52,666 nt of DNA, from the IMG/VR virus record IMGVR_UViG_3300027821_000001, positions 1-52,666 of that record; one strand, given 5' to 3'. Shown here in pieces: positions 41,081-46,979 of this stretch; the stretch's first letter is position 1; every line of letters begins with the position of its first letter. The stretch comes from a virus. Under the pieces are notes generated by a model. That model ran no database searches and was not told the origin of the DNA. It was given only the letters and a program-made list of their open reading frames with translations. Made by a program: the position numbers and the translations under genes.

Positions 41081-41104
41081 CGCGATAATTACACGTTATA
41101 TAAT
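41080..41104 (+). promoter_or_regulatory. Phage promoter, TCGCG-N14-TATAAT
   Basis: TCGCG 41080-41084 and TATAAT 41099-41104 with spacer ATAATTACACGTTA, followed by GAAATG. It drives the micro-membrane protein at 41134. Confidence 0.8.
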
Positions 41105-41133
41105 GAAATGTAAATCTTTATCAAGGAGTAATT

Positions 41134-41256
41134 ATGAATTACGGATTCGGGAAATTTATCCTAGATTTGCTTCTGATCACCTTCACCGGTGGTCTTTGGC
41201 TAATCTGGATCTTTATTCGCGAAATGCGTAGACGTAGCATCATCGTTATAAAGTAA
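41134..41256 (+). CDS. Micro-membrane protein TGGLWLIWIF type, copy 1, 40 aa
   Basis: ATG 41134 follows CAAGGAGTAATT. The product has LLLITFTGGLWLIWIFIREM as a single membrane span and a basic C-terminal tail (RRRSIIVIK). The gene at 42714 encodes the same TGGLWLIWIF-x-REMR core, so the two are paralogues. Each has its own promoter and a terminator-like hairpin nearby. The function is unknown; the conserved Trp-rich span suggests binding to a specific membrane partner. Confidence 0.65.
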   Translation: MNYGFGKFILDLLLITFTGGLWLIWIFIREMRRRSIIVIK

Positions 41257-41269
41257 CCGCATTTCAAAG

Positions 41270-41297
41270 AGAAGGCCCCACATGGGCTTTCTTTTTT
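41270..41297 (+). terminator. Intrinsic terminator
   Basis: AGAAGGCCC 41270-41278 pairs with GGGCTTTCT 41284-41292 (one G-U pair, loop CACAT), followed by T-rich sequence to 41297. It closes the 41134 cassette; the next TCGCA box starts four bases later. Confidence 0.85.
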
Positions 41298-41300
41298 CAT

Positions 41301-41325
41301 TCGCAGAAAAAACATCCTATATAAT
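41301..41325 (+). promoter_or_regulatory. Phage promoter, TCGCA-N14-TATAAT
   Basis: TCGCA 41301-41305 and TATAAT 41320-41325 with spacer GAAAAAACATCCTA, followed by GAGATAGG. It precedes the leader hairpin at 41329 and the gene at 41390. Confidence 0.8.
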
Positions 41326-41328
41326 GAG

Positions 41329-41378
41329 ATAGGAAAATGCTTGTCGTTGAAGACAAGACCTATTTTTTTCTTTTTTCT
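41329..41378 (+). terminator. Leader hairpin with U-tract (attenuator-like)
   Basis: CTTGTC pairs with GACAAG around GTTGAA, flanked by ATAGG and CCTAT, and followed by a seven-T run and further Ts. It lies between the promoter at 41301 and the ATG at 41390. The arrangement would stop most transcripts before the gene unless antitermination occurs. Confidence 0.65.
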
Positions 41379-41389
41379 ATGAAAGGATT

Positions 41390-41521
41390 ATGATGGAACA
41401 GGGGGCAGTTGAAGAAGCGCGTCGTTTGCTGGGCGAAGCAGTTGAGAAAATTGCCCTAGCATTCCTCGCACTTGAGATGACTGAAACTGAGCTAGACGGA
41501 GCCGATGAGCAGGCGGCTTAG
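41390..41521 (+). CDS. Small helical acidic protein, 43 aa
   Basis: ATG 41390 follows GAAAGGATT. The 43-residue product (EQGAVEEARRLLGEAVEKIA, then LAFLALEMTETELDGADEQA) is a single amphipathic helix with an acidic tail. No family was recognised. Its stop is nine bases before the first helix of the 41530 structured RNA, so both may share one transcript started at 41301. Confidence 0.55.
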   Translation: MMEQGAVEEARRLLGEAVEKIALAFLALEMTETELDGADEQAA

Positions 41522-41529
41522 TTTTTTTT

Positions 41530-41920
41530 CTAACCCAGTGGGAGGCTACCTGATATTGAGGGGCGACAAAAGTTATAGGTCGTACAACCTATAGCCACAA
41601 AGCGTCCGCCTTGTACGGGGAAAGTGTCGCTAACGGGTAATTCCCGCAGAGCGGCCCAGGTAGTCTCCCAGTGGGTTAGTTAAGCGAACCGTTGGACAGT
41701 ACAGTCCCGGAAGACACGGCGGATAGGGTTCGATTCCCTATGTACAGCTTAAGTTGTCTAATTCACTCAGTCCTGATATTGAGGTTAGCTACACCAAGAC
41801 ATATCGGCTGAAATATAACAAGTGGCTAGTTGCAACGGCGGACAGTCCATTGGAAGGCAAACGTACTTAAAAGTCAGTGGAGTGTAAGTTGTACGTTGAA
41901 AAACTCCACCTGTCCGCTTT
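41530..41920 (+). ncRNA. Large structured non-coding RNA, about 390 nt, with T-arm-like hairpin
   Basis: A 23-base helix (one G-G mismatch, one G-U) joins 41530-41552 to 41657-41679. Inside, GCGACA 41563-41568 pairs with TGTCGC 41625-41630. A hairpin TATAGGT/ACCTATA has a CGTACA loop complementary to TGTACG at 41612-41617 (pseudoknot). Next come GGAC/GTCC, and TAGGG-TTCGATT-CCCTA (41724-41740), which has the exact form of a tRNA T-arm. In the 3' part AACGTAC 41860-41866 pairs with GTACGTT 41891-41897 and crosses GTGGAG 41877-41882/CTCCAC 41904-41909, enclosed by GCGGACAG 41838-41845/CTGTCCGC 41910-41917. The 13-mer CCTGATATTGAGG occurs twice (41549, 41772). No coding frame fits. It is not a complete tRNA or tmRNA. 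Confidence 0.7.
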
Positions 41921-41940
41921 TCCTCAAATTAAGGAGATAC

Positions 41941-42150
41941 ATGTTGTTCAAGAATCGGTCATTCCTAGTTAAGTCGATCAAAGATAGCGATGTACAGACG
42001 ACTTTCCCTAATACTCCACCATATATGTTGCCCGATTTTGATCACATGGCCAAAATCATCACCAAGAGTGTAAGTACGTGCATTGCTGTCTACGTTGGTG
42101 CCGACACTATTCGGCGAGTTGTTGTTTACGCAATCTCGGCTAAATATTAG
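41941..42150 (+). CDS. Small membrane-associated protein, 69 aa
   Basis: ATG 41941 follows ATTAAGGAGAT, right after the structured RNA; the longer frame from 41830 runs through that RNA and is rejected. The product has PPYMLPDFDHMAKIITKSVS, then a hydrophobic helix TCIAVYVGADTIRRVVVYAI. A similar small protein occurs in many actinophages without known function. Confidence 0.65.
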   Translation: MLFKNRSFLVKSIKDSDVQTTFPNTPPYMLPDFDHMAKIITKSVSTCIAVYVGADTIRRVVVYAISAKY

Positions 42151-42168
42151 AAAGGATTGGGGTGATAG

Positions 42169-42402
42169 ATGCTTGAAATTATTCTAGCTATCCTCGTTCT
42201 GTTGACCTGGTGGGGTTTCTTGTTCTTGCTGCGAAAAGGTCGTGCCACGACGCGCCGTGAGATTATCGTGGAGTTTACCGCGAACACAAAAGCAATGGTA
42301 GACGCCCTTACTCGTTGTCAGGCCTCAGCACAATCCGCAGCTGAGGCGATGCGTCGATTTAACAAGGCGTGGAAAGAAGCACAATCTGAACAGAGGCTTT
42401 AA
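42169..42402 (+). CDS. Membrane-anchored coiled-coil protein, 77 aa
   Basis: ATG 42169 lies after AAAGGATTGGGGTGAT. Residues 2-22 are a membrane helix (LEIILAILVLLTWWGFLFLL). A basic RKGRATTRR turn and a long helix follow (IVEFTANTKAMVDALTRCQA to FNKAWKEAQSEQ). The layout (short span, cytoplasmic coil) is like spanin or holin accessory proteins, but there is no lysis gene next to it. No family was recognised. Confidence 0.6.
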   Translation: MLEIILAILVLLTWWGFLFLLRKGRATTRREIIVEFTANTKAMVDALTRCQASAQSAAEAMRRFNKAWKEAQSEQRL

Positions 42403-42433
42403 TTTTTTGTAGAATTTATGAGGGGGAGCCGCC

Positions 42434-42613
42434 ATGAAATGCTTTTGGGCCCGCTGTCAGAACGAAGCGACAGAAACAATCAACGAGAGACCAGTTTGTG
42501 ATGATCCTATCTGCCAAGATTTGCTCAGACGAGGCTTTACCGATTTGCCTGTAACCAGAGGAAAACCGATCGTTCCAGTTTATATGTTTGACCCTTTCGA
42601 GACATCGCAATAA
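42434..42613 (+). CDS. Cys-rich small protein, 59 aa
   Basis: ATG 42434 follows GGGGGAGCCGCC. The product has CFWARCQNEATETINERPVC and DDPICQDLLRRGF: four cysteines as Cys-x4-Cys and Cys-x4-Cys, which could hold one zinc. The C terminus (GKPIVPVYMFDPFE) is polar. The promoter at 42605 overlaps its stop codon. No family was recognised. Confidence 0.6.
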   Translation: MKCFWARCQNEATETINERPVCDDPICQDLLRRGFTDLPVTRGKPIVPVYMFDPFETSQ

Positions 42614-42629
42614 AAACACATAGTATAAT
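42605..42629 (+). promoter_or_regulatory. Phage promoter, TCGCA-N14-TATAAT
   Basis: TCGCA 42605-42609 and TATAAT 42624-42629 with spacer ATAAAAACACATAG, followed by AGAAGG. It overlaps the end of the Cys-rich gene and serves the leader RNA 42630-42697. Confidence 0.8.
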
Positions 42630-42697
42630 AGAAGGTTAAGGCTCCAATAGAGCCGCCTCACTACTACGGTAGTGCGGTTCCTTCTTTTTTTATTTTT
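42630..42697 (+). terminator. Three-way-junction leader with U-tract (attenuator or small RNA)
   Basis: AGAAGG 42630-42635 pairs with CCTTCT 42680-42685 and encloses two hairpins: GGCTC/GAGCC (42640-42654) and CACTAC-TACG-GTAGTG (42659-42674). A long T tract follows. The fold would end a 60-nt RNA or attenuate the gene at 42714. Confidence 0.7.
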
Positions 42698-42713
42698 TCG
42701 TAAAGGAGGTGTG

Positions 42714-42863
42714 ATGTACGTGTATGTCGTGCAGCAGAAGCAATATGGCTTCTGGAGTTTTGTCGGCGACGTCTTTATGTTCTTTCTAACGGGCGGTCTC
42801 TGGCTGATCTGGATCTTCGTCCGTGAGATGCGCAAGTCTAGGTCGTCTGTTCCATATTGTTAG
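42714..42863 (+). CDS. Micro-membrane protein TGGLWLIWIF type, copy 2, 49 aa
   Basis: ATG 42714 follows AAAGGAGGTGTG. The N terminus adds YVYVVQQKQYGFWSFVGDVF, then the paralogous FFLTGGLWLIWIFVREMRK span shared with the 41134 protein. The C-terminal tail is basic and ends in Cys. The pair shows recent duplication of a promoter-attenuator-gene cassette. Confidence 0.65.
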   Translation: MYVYVVQQKQYGFWSFVGDVFMFFLTGGLWLIWIFVREMRKSRSSVPYC

Positions 42864-42870
42864 GTCGACC

Positions 42871-43038
42871 ATGCGAAGACGAAACTCAAAACTCTATCGC
42901 ATCCCTCTATATTTTCCGCCGGGTCTGACTCGAACTGTGTTTGTTAGAGGTACTACTCGTCGAGAAGCTGAAGCAAATGCGTTGCGGAAGTTCTCTGATG
43001 CAACTCGAGTAGATCGTTCAGCTCACCACCAAAATTGA
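42871..43038 (+). CDS. Small basic protein, 55 aa
   Basis: ATG 42871 has GGTCG upstream, a poor ribosome site, but lies seven bases after the previous stop. The product is basic with beta-strand character (KLYRIPLYFPPGLTRTVFVR, then RREAEANALRKF). A similar small domain with an Arg/Ala-rich helix is seen in various phages and resembles a short AP2/integrase-arm-like fold, though this is not certain. Confidence 0.5.
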   Translation: MRRRNSKLYRIPLYFPPGLTRTVFVRGTTRREAEANALRKFSDATRVDRSAHHQN

Positions 43039-43048
43039 AAGGCTGAAT

Positions 43049-43858
43049 ATGCTGATCGGATTTTCCAGTCTGGTTCACAAAGCAAAGTTCTTGTTGAATG
43101 AGAATTCCACCACGATCCTAACGGGGGTGGGTGTAACTGGTACAGTCGCAACTGCATATTTGACCGGTCGTGCCACATTCAAAGCTGCAAAGATTCTGCA
43201 GGATGTGGAAGCAGAAAGACGAGTCTTTACGGAAGAAACTCCAGCTAATGGGACTGTATTGGCGATTCCAGAGCCGAAAGCGTTGACGAAGATTCGTTTG
43301 GTTTGGCGGCTATATTTGCCACCGTTTGCTGTAGGTATTACGACGGTTACCAGTATTATCGCAGCTAATAAGATCGCCTCGAAGAAGATTGCTGCTTTGG
43401 CCGTGGCTTCGGGGATTTCCGAACGAGCTCTGCAAGAGTACAAGGCTAAGGTAGTGGAGAAGCTGGGCGAAAAGCAGGAACAAGCTGTTCGTGATGAGAT
43501 CGCTCAGGATCGGGTCGATAAGCAGCCGGTAGGTCGAGAAATAATTATTGCCGGTTCTGGTGAGGTTCTCTGTTATGACATGCTGACTGGGCGATATTTC
43601 ACAAGCACGGTCGAGAATATCAAGCGTGCTGAGAATAAGATCAATCACGATCTGAATAACTTTATGTCAGCTAGCGCAAGTGAGTTCTACGATGAGCTCG
43701 GGCTGCCACCGACGACGTACACGGACAATGTCGGTTGGAATGCGAACGAACACGTCAAAGTGAGGCTCTCGGCAACGTTGTCTTCTGATCAGCGACCATG
43801 CATGGCGATTGATTTCGAGAATCCCCCTTTCCCGGACTATGCACGGCACTATGATTGA
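43049..43858 (+). CDS. DUF6353-like membrane protein, copy 1, 269 aa
   Basis: ATG 43049 follows TTGAAAGGC. The N-terminal part has FLLNENSTTILTGVGVTGTV and ATAYLTGRATFKAAKIL, a membrane span followed by a helix. A second hydrophobic stretch is LYLPPFAVGITTVTSIIAAN. The soluble C-terminal domain starts near residue 165 and includes NAGLNDLNNFM-like helices and FYDELGLPPTTYTDNVGW. The 46053 gene encodes a longer relative. DUF6353 proteins are widespread in phages and of unknown role. Confidence 0.75.
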   Translation: MLIGFSSLVHKAKFLLNENSTTILTGVGVTGTVATAYLTGRATFKAAKILQDVEAERRVFTEETPANGTVLAIPEPKALTKIRLVWRLYLPPFAVGITTVTSIIAANKIASKKIAALAVASGISERALQEYKAKVVEKLGEKQEQAVRDEIAQDRVDKQPVGREIIIAGSGEVLCYDMLTGRYFTSTVENIKRAENKINHDLNNFMSASASEFYDELGLPPTTYTDNVGWNANEHVKVRLSATLSSDQRPCMAIDFENPPFPDYARHYD

Positions 43859-43932
43859 AGAGGATGGCCTCGAGGTTGCGATGGAGATCTCGAGCACTGT
43901 ACTGTGATTGCAGGTTTGGAAGGGATGCGGTA

Positions 43933-44133
43933 GTGAGCGAACCAACGCTCGAACAACTTGAGAATACTGCATTGGCACTAGGTCTTCCGATCTTGAGTGA
44001 AGGCTTGCGTCCACCATATTACGAAGAATCCTTGCGGAATCTTCATGCCATTGCTCAAAAAGCTCTAGATGGTGATGAAGAAGCTGCAAAAAAGCTCGTT
44101 ATGCTTCAAGGAATGTTCGGAAGAAAGGAATAA
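43933..44133 (+). CDS. Hypothetical protein, 66 aa
   Basis: GTG 43933 follows GGAAGGGATGCGG; the longer frame from 43855 begins with low-quality Arg/Ser-rich sequence. The product is helical: SEPTLEQLENTALALGLPIL and RNLHAIAQKALDGDEEAAKK, ending GMFGRKE. No family was recognised. It precedes the 44141 gene by seven bases. Confidence 0.55.
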   Translation: MSEPTLEQLENTALALGLPILSEGLRPPYYEESLRNLHAIAQKALDGDEEAAKKLVMLQGMFGRKE

Positions 44134-44140
44134 ATAAGGC

Positions 44141-44752
44141 GTGCTCAAAAAGACGATTACTTACGAGGATTTCAACGGCGAGACAGTTAGTGAAGATTTT
44201 TTCTTCCATCTGTCCAAAGCTGAGCTAGTTGAACTCGAGTTGAGTCATGAAGGCGGTCTGTCTGCAGCGTTAGAGCGAATTATTGCAGCTGAAGATGGTA
44301 AGAGCATTATTGCCGAATTTAAGAACATTATTTTGAGCTCGTATGGTGTACGTTCAGAAGATGGTCGACGTTTCGTCAAGAATCAAACGCTACGAGATGA
44401 ATTTGAATCAACCGAGGCTTATTCTACTTTGTTCATGGAATTGGTCACGGATACCGATGCTGCGGTTGTGTTTGTTAACAATGTCATTCCAGCAGGAATG
44501 GCTGAGGAAGCCGCTAAGCTAGCACAAATTACACAAACTGAGCAAACTGAACAAACCGAACCTAAGCCAGAGCTCGAAGCGGTTCCAGCTCCTGAGGTTC
44601 CAGCTCCTGAAGTTCCGGTTCCTACTCCGGAACCGACTGTTTTAGGTAGAGCCGATATAGCAAGAATGTCGAGAGAAGAACTTGCAACGCTTGGCGATCG
44701 TATCCAAGCTGGAGAAGTGGTTTTGGCACCAGACGTTGAGAGTCAAACTTAA
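44141..44752 (+). CDS. Conserved phage protein (tail chaperone-like pattern), 203 aa
   Basis: GTG 44141 has a weak AAGG site. The N-terminal 120 residues read LKKTITYEDFNGETVSEDFF, then KAELVELELSHEGGL, IIAAEDGKSIIAEFKNIIL and FESTEAYSTLFMELVTDTDA. This pattern is frequent in phages of Gram-positive bacteria and is sometimes annotated as a tail assembly chaperone, although it lies far from tail genes here. The C-terminal third is Pro/Glu/Val repeats (VPAPEVPAPEVPVPTPEP), ending in a small helical domain. Confidence 0.6.
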   Translation: MLKKTITYEDFNGETVSEDFFFHLSKAELVELELSHEGGLSAALERIIAAEDGKSIIAEFKNIILSSYGVRSEDGRRFVKNQTLRDEFESTEAYSTLFMELVTDTDAAVVFVNNVIPAGMAEEAAKLAQITQTEQTEQTEPKPELEAVPAPEVPAPEVPVPTPEPTVLGRADIARMSREELATLGDRIQAGEVVLAPDVESQT

Positions 44753-44766
44753 ATACCGGGGTATTT

Positions 44767-44791
44767 TCGCAGAGTAAACACGTACTATAAT
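44767..44791 (+). promoter_or_regulatory. Phage promoter, TCGCA-N14-TATAAT
   Basis: TCGCA 44767-44771 and TATAAT 44786-44791 with spacer GAGTAAACACGTAC, followed by GAAACC. A small hairpin (AATACC/GGTATT) just upstream ends the previous gene. It drives the 44818 gene. Confidence 0.8.
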
Positions 44792-44817
44792 GAAACCCCA
44801 CTACTTTAGGAGTATTC

Positions 44818-45081
44818 ATGTCGAACAACGCATTTGCGATTGTCAAGCTGTCTACTCAGTTGGTGGCTGGTTTGGGTGTGACGAAGATTGTCTCTGACAT
44901 CATTCAGAACAACACCAATGTCGAGACCACTGCGCAAGCAGTTAAGGTCTGGGTCGGAGGTGCTGCGCTGGCTGGTGTCATGGTCAAACAGTCTTCTGAT
45001 TACATCGAAGACCAGGCCACTCAGCTGAGAGATTGGCTCGCCAGTCGGAAAGCTGAGACGGCTGAAGAAGCCGCTAAGTAG
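44818..45081 (+). CDS. Small conserved membrane-associated protein, 87 aa
   Basis: ATG 44818 follows TTTAGGAGTATTC. The product has IVKLSTQLVAGLGVTKIVSD and KVWVGGAALAGVMVKQSSDY, two moderately hydrophobic helices, and an acidic tail. It resembles small proteins found beside DUF6353 genes in many actinophages. Its own promoter and terminator bound it, so it is expressed as an independent unit. Confidence 0.65.
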   Translation: MSNNAFAIVKLSTQLVAGLGVTKIVSDIIQNNTNVETTAQAVKVWVGGAALAGVMVKQSSDYIEDQATQLRDWLASRKAETAEEAAK

Positions 45082-45084
45082 TAC

Positions 45085-45120
45085 AAAGGGAAGAGTCCAA
45101 AACTTGGACTTTTCCTTTTT
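45085..45120 (+). terminator. Intrinsic terminator
   Basis: AAGAGTCCAA 45091-45100 pairs with TTGGACTTTT 45104-45113, extended by GG/CC (45089-45090/45114-45115), with an AAC loop and a T-rich tail. It ends the 44818 transcript. Confidence 0.9.
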
Positions 45121-45143
45121 CTTTTTCCAATTTAAGGACTTAC

Positions 45144-45788
45144 ATGGAGAGCTCGGAATTTCCGCCCAACAGTGATGCAAGTAAAAGAAGTGAGCCCGAT
45201 AAGCATATCGAACGTGTCACTTCGGGCGAAACTGTTCGACGAAAGAAATCTCTTCGTAAGAAATTCTCGGAAACGTTTATTGCCGGTGATGCTAAGACAG
45301 CATTTCGATATGCGGTGATGGATGTCGTACTTCCGATGGCAAGAGATATGGTTCTCGATGCCATTCAGGGTGGTTTGGAGAAACTGATTTATGGAGAATC
45401 TCGTCGTTATCGAGGATCACAGCCTCCATCGTCAGGTCCACTGGGTTACGTTAATTACAGTCGTTATTCGGGACCAATGGGAGCCAGTAGATCATCTTCG
45501 TATATGCCCGCACCGCAAAGAGTGATCAGTCGTCAAGCACGTGCTCGACACGATTTCGATGAAATTCTCTTGGATTCAAGAACTGAAGCCGAAGAAGTAA
45601 TCGACCGACTATTTGACCTGGTGAGTCGCTATGAATCAGCAACAGTTGCAGATCTTTACGAATTGGTCGGACTTGCCTCTAATCATACCGATCATAAGTG
45701 GGGTTGGACGGATATTCGCGGGGCCGGAGTTTCTAGAACTCGTGACGGTTACCTCTTGGATCTTCCAGAACCGCAACCAATTGGCTGA
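45144..45788 (+). CDS. Conserved actinophage protein, 214 aa
   Basis: ATG 45144 follows TAAGGACTTAC. Residues 25-90 are basic then helical (RVTSGETVRRKKSLRKKF, then YAVMDVVLPMARDMVLDAIQ). A Ser/Pro/Tyr-rich linker follows. The C-terminal domain reads RHDFDEILLDSRTEAEEVID, then LYELVGLASNHTDHKWGWTD and TRDGYLLDLPEP. This architecture recurs in actinophages next to DUF6353 proteins. No function is known. Confidence 0.75.
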   Translation: MESSEFPPNSDASKRSEPDKHIERVTSGETVRRKKSLRKKFSETFIAGDAKTAFRYAVMDVVLPMARDMVLDAIQGGLEKLIYGESRRYRGSQPPSSGPLGYVNYSRYSGPMGASRSSSYMPAPQRVISRQARARHDFDEILLDSRTEAEEVIDRLFDLVSRYESATVADLYELVGLASNHTDHKWGWTDIRGAGVSRTRDGYLLDLPEPQPIG

Positions 45789-45796
45789 GGTGGTGC

Positions 45797-46042
45797 GTGA
45801 ACGAAAACAGTATCCGCAGCTTCCTGAAAGAACGGTATCCGCATAGTACTACTTGGGCAAGAAGAGTAGATCGAATGTCTTATGAACAAGTAGTAGCAAT
45901 TTATCTGAGAATGCAAGGCGAAGAAGAACCAGTCAGAGTAGTTAAACGACCCGATGGTTCCTTGGGAGCTTCACGACCATATACTGGCGAAACGCCATAT
46001 TTCAAGGAAGAAGTATCACCCAAGCAATTGACGCTATTTTAA
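45797..46042 (+). CDS. Conserved small phage protein, 81 aa
   Basis: GTG 45797 follows GAGGTGGTGC. The product has IRSFLKERYPHSTTWARRVD and MSYEQVVAIYLRMQ, helical segments, then a basic/polar C terminus ending SPKQLTLF. Similar proteins occur in actinophages in the same gene order. The function is unknown. Confidence 0.65.
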   Translation: MNENSIRSFLKERYPHSTTWARRVDRMSYEQVVAIYLRMQGEEEPVRVVKRPDGSLGASRPYTGETPYFKEEVSPKQLTLF

Positions 46043-46052
46043 GGAGTTAAAG

Positions 46053-46979
46053 ATGAAGTTCGTTCCGGCAGCGATCGGCAGAATGGTCGGCCGTAACGCT
46101 TTGCTCGTTCAAAAAGCTTCTCCAGAAGTTCTACTTGGAGCGGGCATTGTCGGTATGGTGGGAAGTACGGTTCTAGCTTGTCGAGCAACTTTGAAGATGG
46201 ATGCGGTTTTGGATCAAGCACAGGCCAAGCTTAGTATTGCCAAAACGCTTCAGCACGACGACTATAGCGAAGTAGATCGTCGCAAAGACGTTACGCTTAT
46301 TCGTGCTCAAACTGGTATAAGAGTCGTCAAGCTATATGCTCCGGCGGTTATTTTGGGTGGAGTTTCGATTGCTGCCTTGACGCGCTCTCACAACATTCTG
46401 TCTCAACGTAACGCGGCTTTGACTGCAGCTTATGTTGCGCTCGAAAAAGGATTTAACCAGTATCGAGCTCGAGTAATCGAAAAGTACGGTGAGGAAGAAG
46501 ATCGCAATTTCCGTTACGGCACTCGAGAAGTGGAAATTGTAGATCCAGAGACAAATGAAACGAAGACGGTTACACGAGTCTCGCTTGATGATCCGTCGAT
46601 TTATGCTCGTTTCTTTGATCCTACTTCAACCAACTGGAGCAAAGAGCCCGAGTATAATTTGATCTTTCTCAAGTGTCAACAGAGTTATGCCAACGATCTA
46701 CTTCATTCTCGTGGTCATGTCTTTTTGAATGAGGTGTATGACATGATCGGAGTTCCTCGCTCAAAAGCTGGATCGGTGGTGGGTTGGCTTCTAACCCGAG
46801 ATGGTAGCACCGACAATTATGTTGACTTCGGTATCTTTGACGACGATTCAGATCGAGTTCGTGATTTTGTTAATGGCCATGAAGGAACGATTCTACTTGA
46901 CTTCAATGTTGATGGTGTGATCTACGATAAGATCGAATCTAAACATACGGAGGCACTTTCGTGGCAGCGGAGCAATTAA
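46053..46979 (+). CDS. DUF6353-family membrane protein, copy 2, 308 aa
   Basis: ATG 46053 follows TAAGGAGTTAAAG. The product has LLVQKASPEVLLGAGIVGMV and GSTVLACRATLKMDAVLDQA at the N terminus and a second hydrophobic stretch VKLYAPAVILGGVSIAALTR. A soluble C-terminal domain follows, with NDLLHSRGHVFLNEVYDMIG and SVVGWLLTRDGSTDNYVDFG. It aligns with the 43049 protein over its whole length. It probably sits in the host membrane; its role is unknown. Confidence 0.8.
   Translation: MKFVPAAIGRMVGRNALLVQKASPEVLLGAGIVGMVGSTVLACRATLKMDAVLDQAQAKLSIAKTLQHDDYSEVDRRKDVTLIRAQTGIRVVKLYAPAVILGGVSIAALTRSHNILSQRNAALTAAYVALEKGFNQYRARVIEKYGEEEDRNFRYGTREVEIVDPETNETKTVTRVSLDDPSIYARFFDPTSTNWSKEPEYNLIFLKCQQSYANDLLHSRGHVFLNEVYDMIGVPRSKAGSVVGWLLTRDGSTDNYVDFGIFDDDSDRVRDFVNGHEGTILLDFNVDGVIYDKIESKHTEALSWQRSN

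Noticed and set aside
41016-41087. A 23-codon frame MPHITAKQKC in the leader at 41006-41080
   Set aside because: It lacks a good ribosome site and its sequence is explained by the inverted repeats and terminator, so it is not listed as a gene.
41676-41750. A possible tRNA gene around the T-arm at 41724-41740
   Set aside because: The T-arm is perfect, but no acceptor stem, D-arm or anticodon arm can be built at the right distances; the segment upstream belongs to another helix.
41530-41920. Group I intron or tmRNA
   Set aside because: A few short segments resemble P/Q/S elements (AAGACATAT), but no consistent P7 or G-binding site was found and no split gene flanks it; the tmRNA tag frame and ends are absent.
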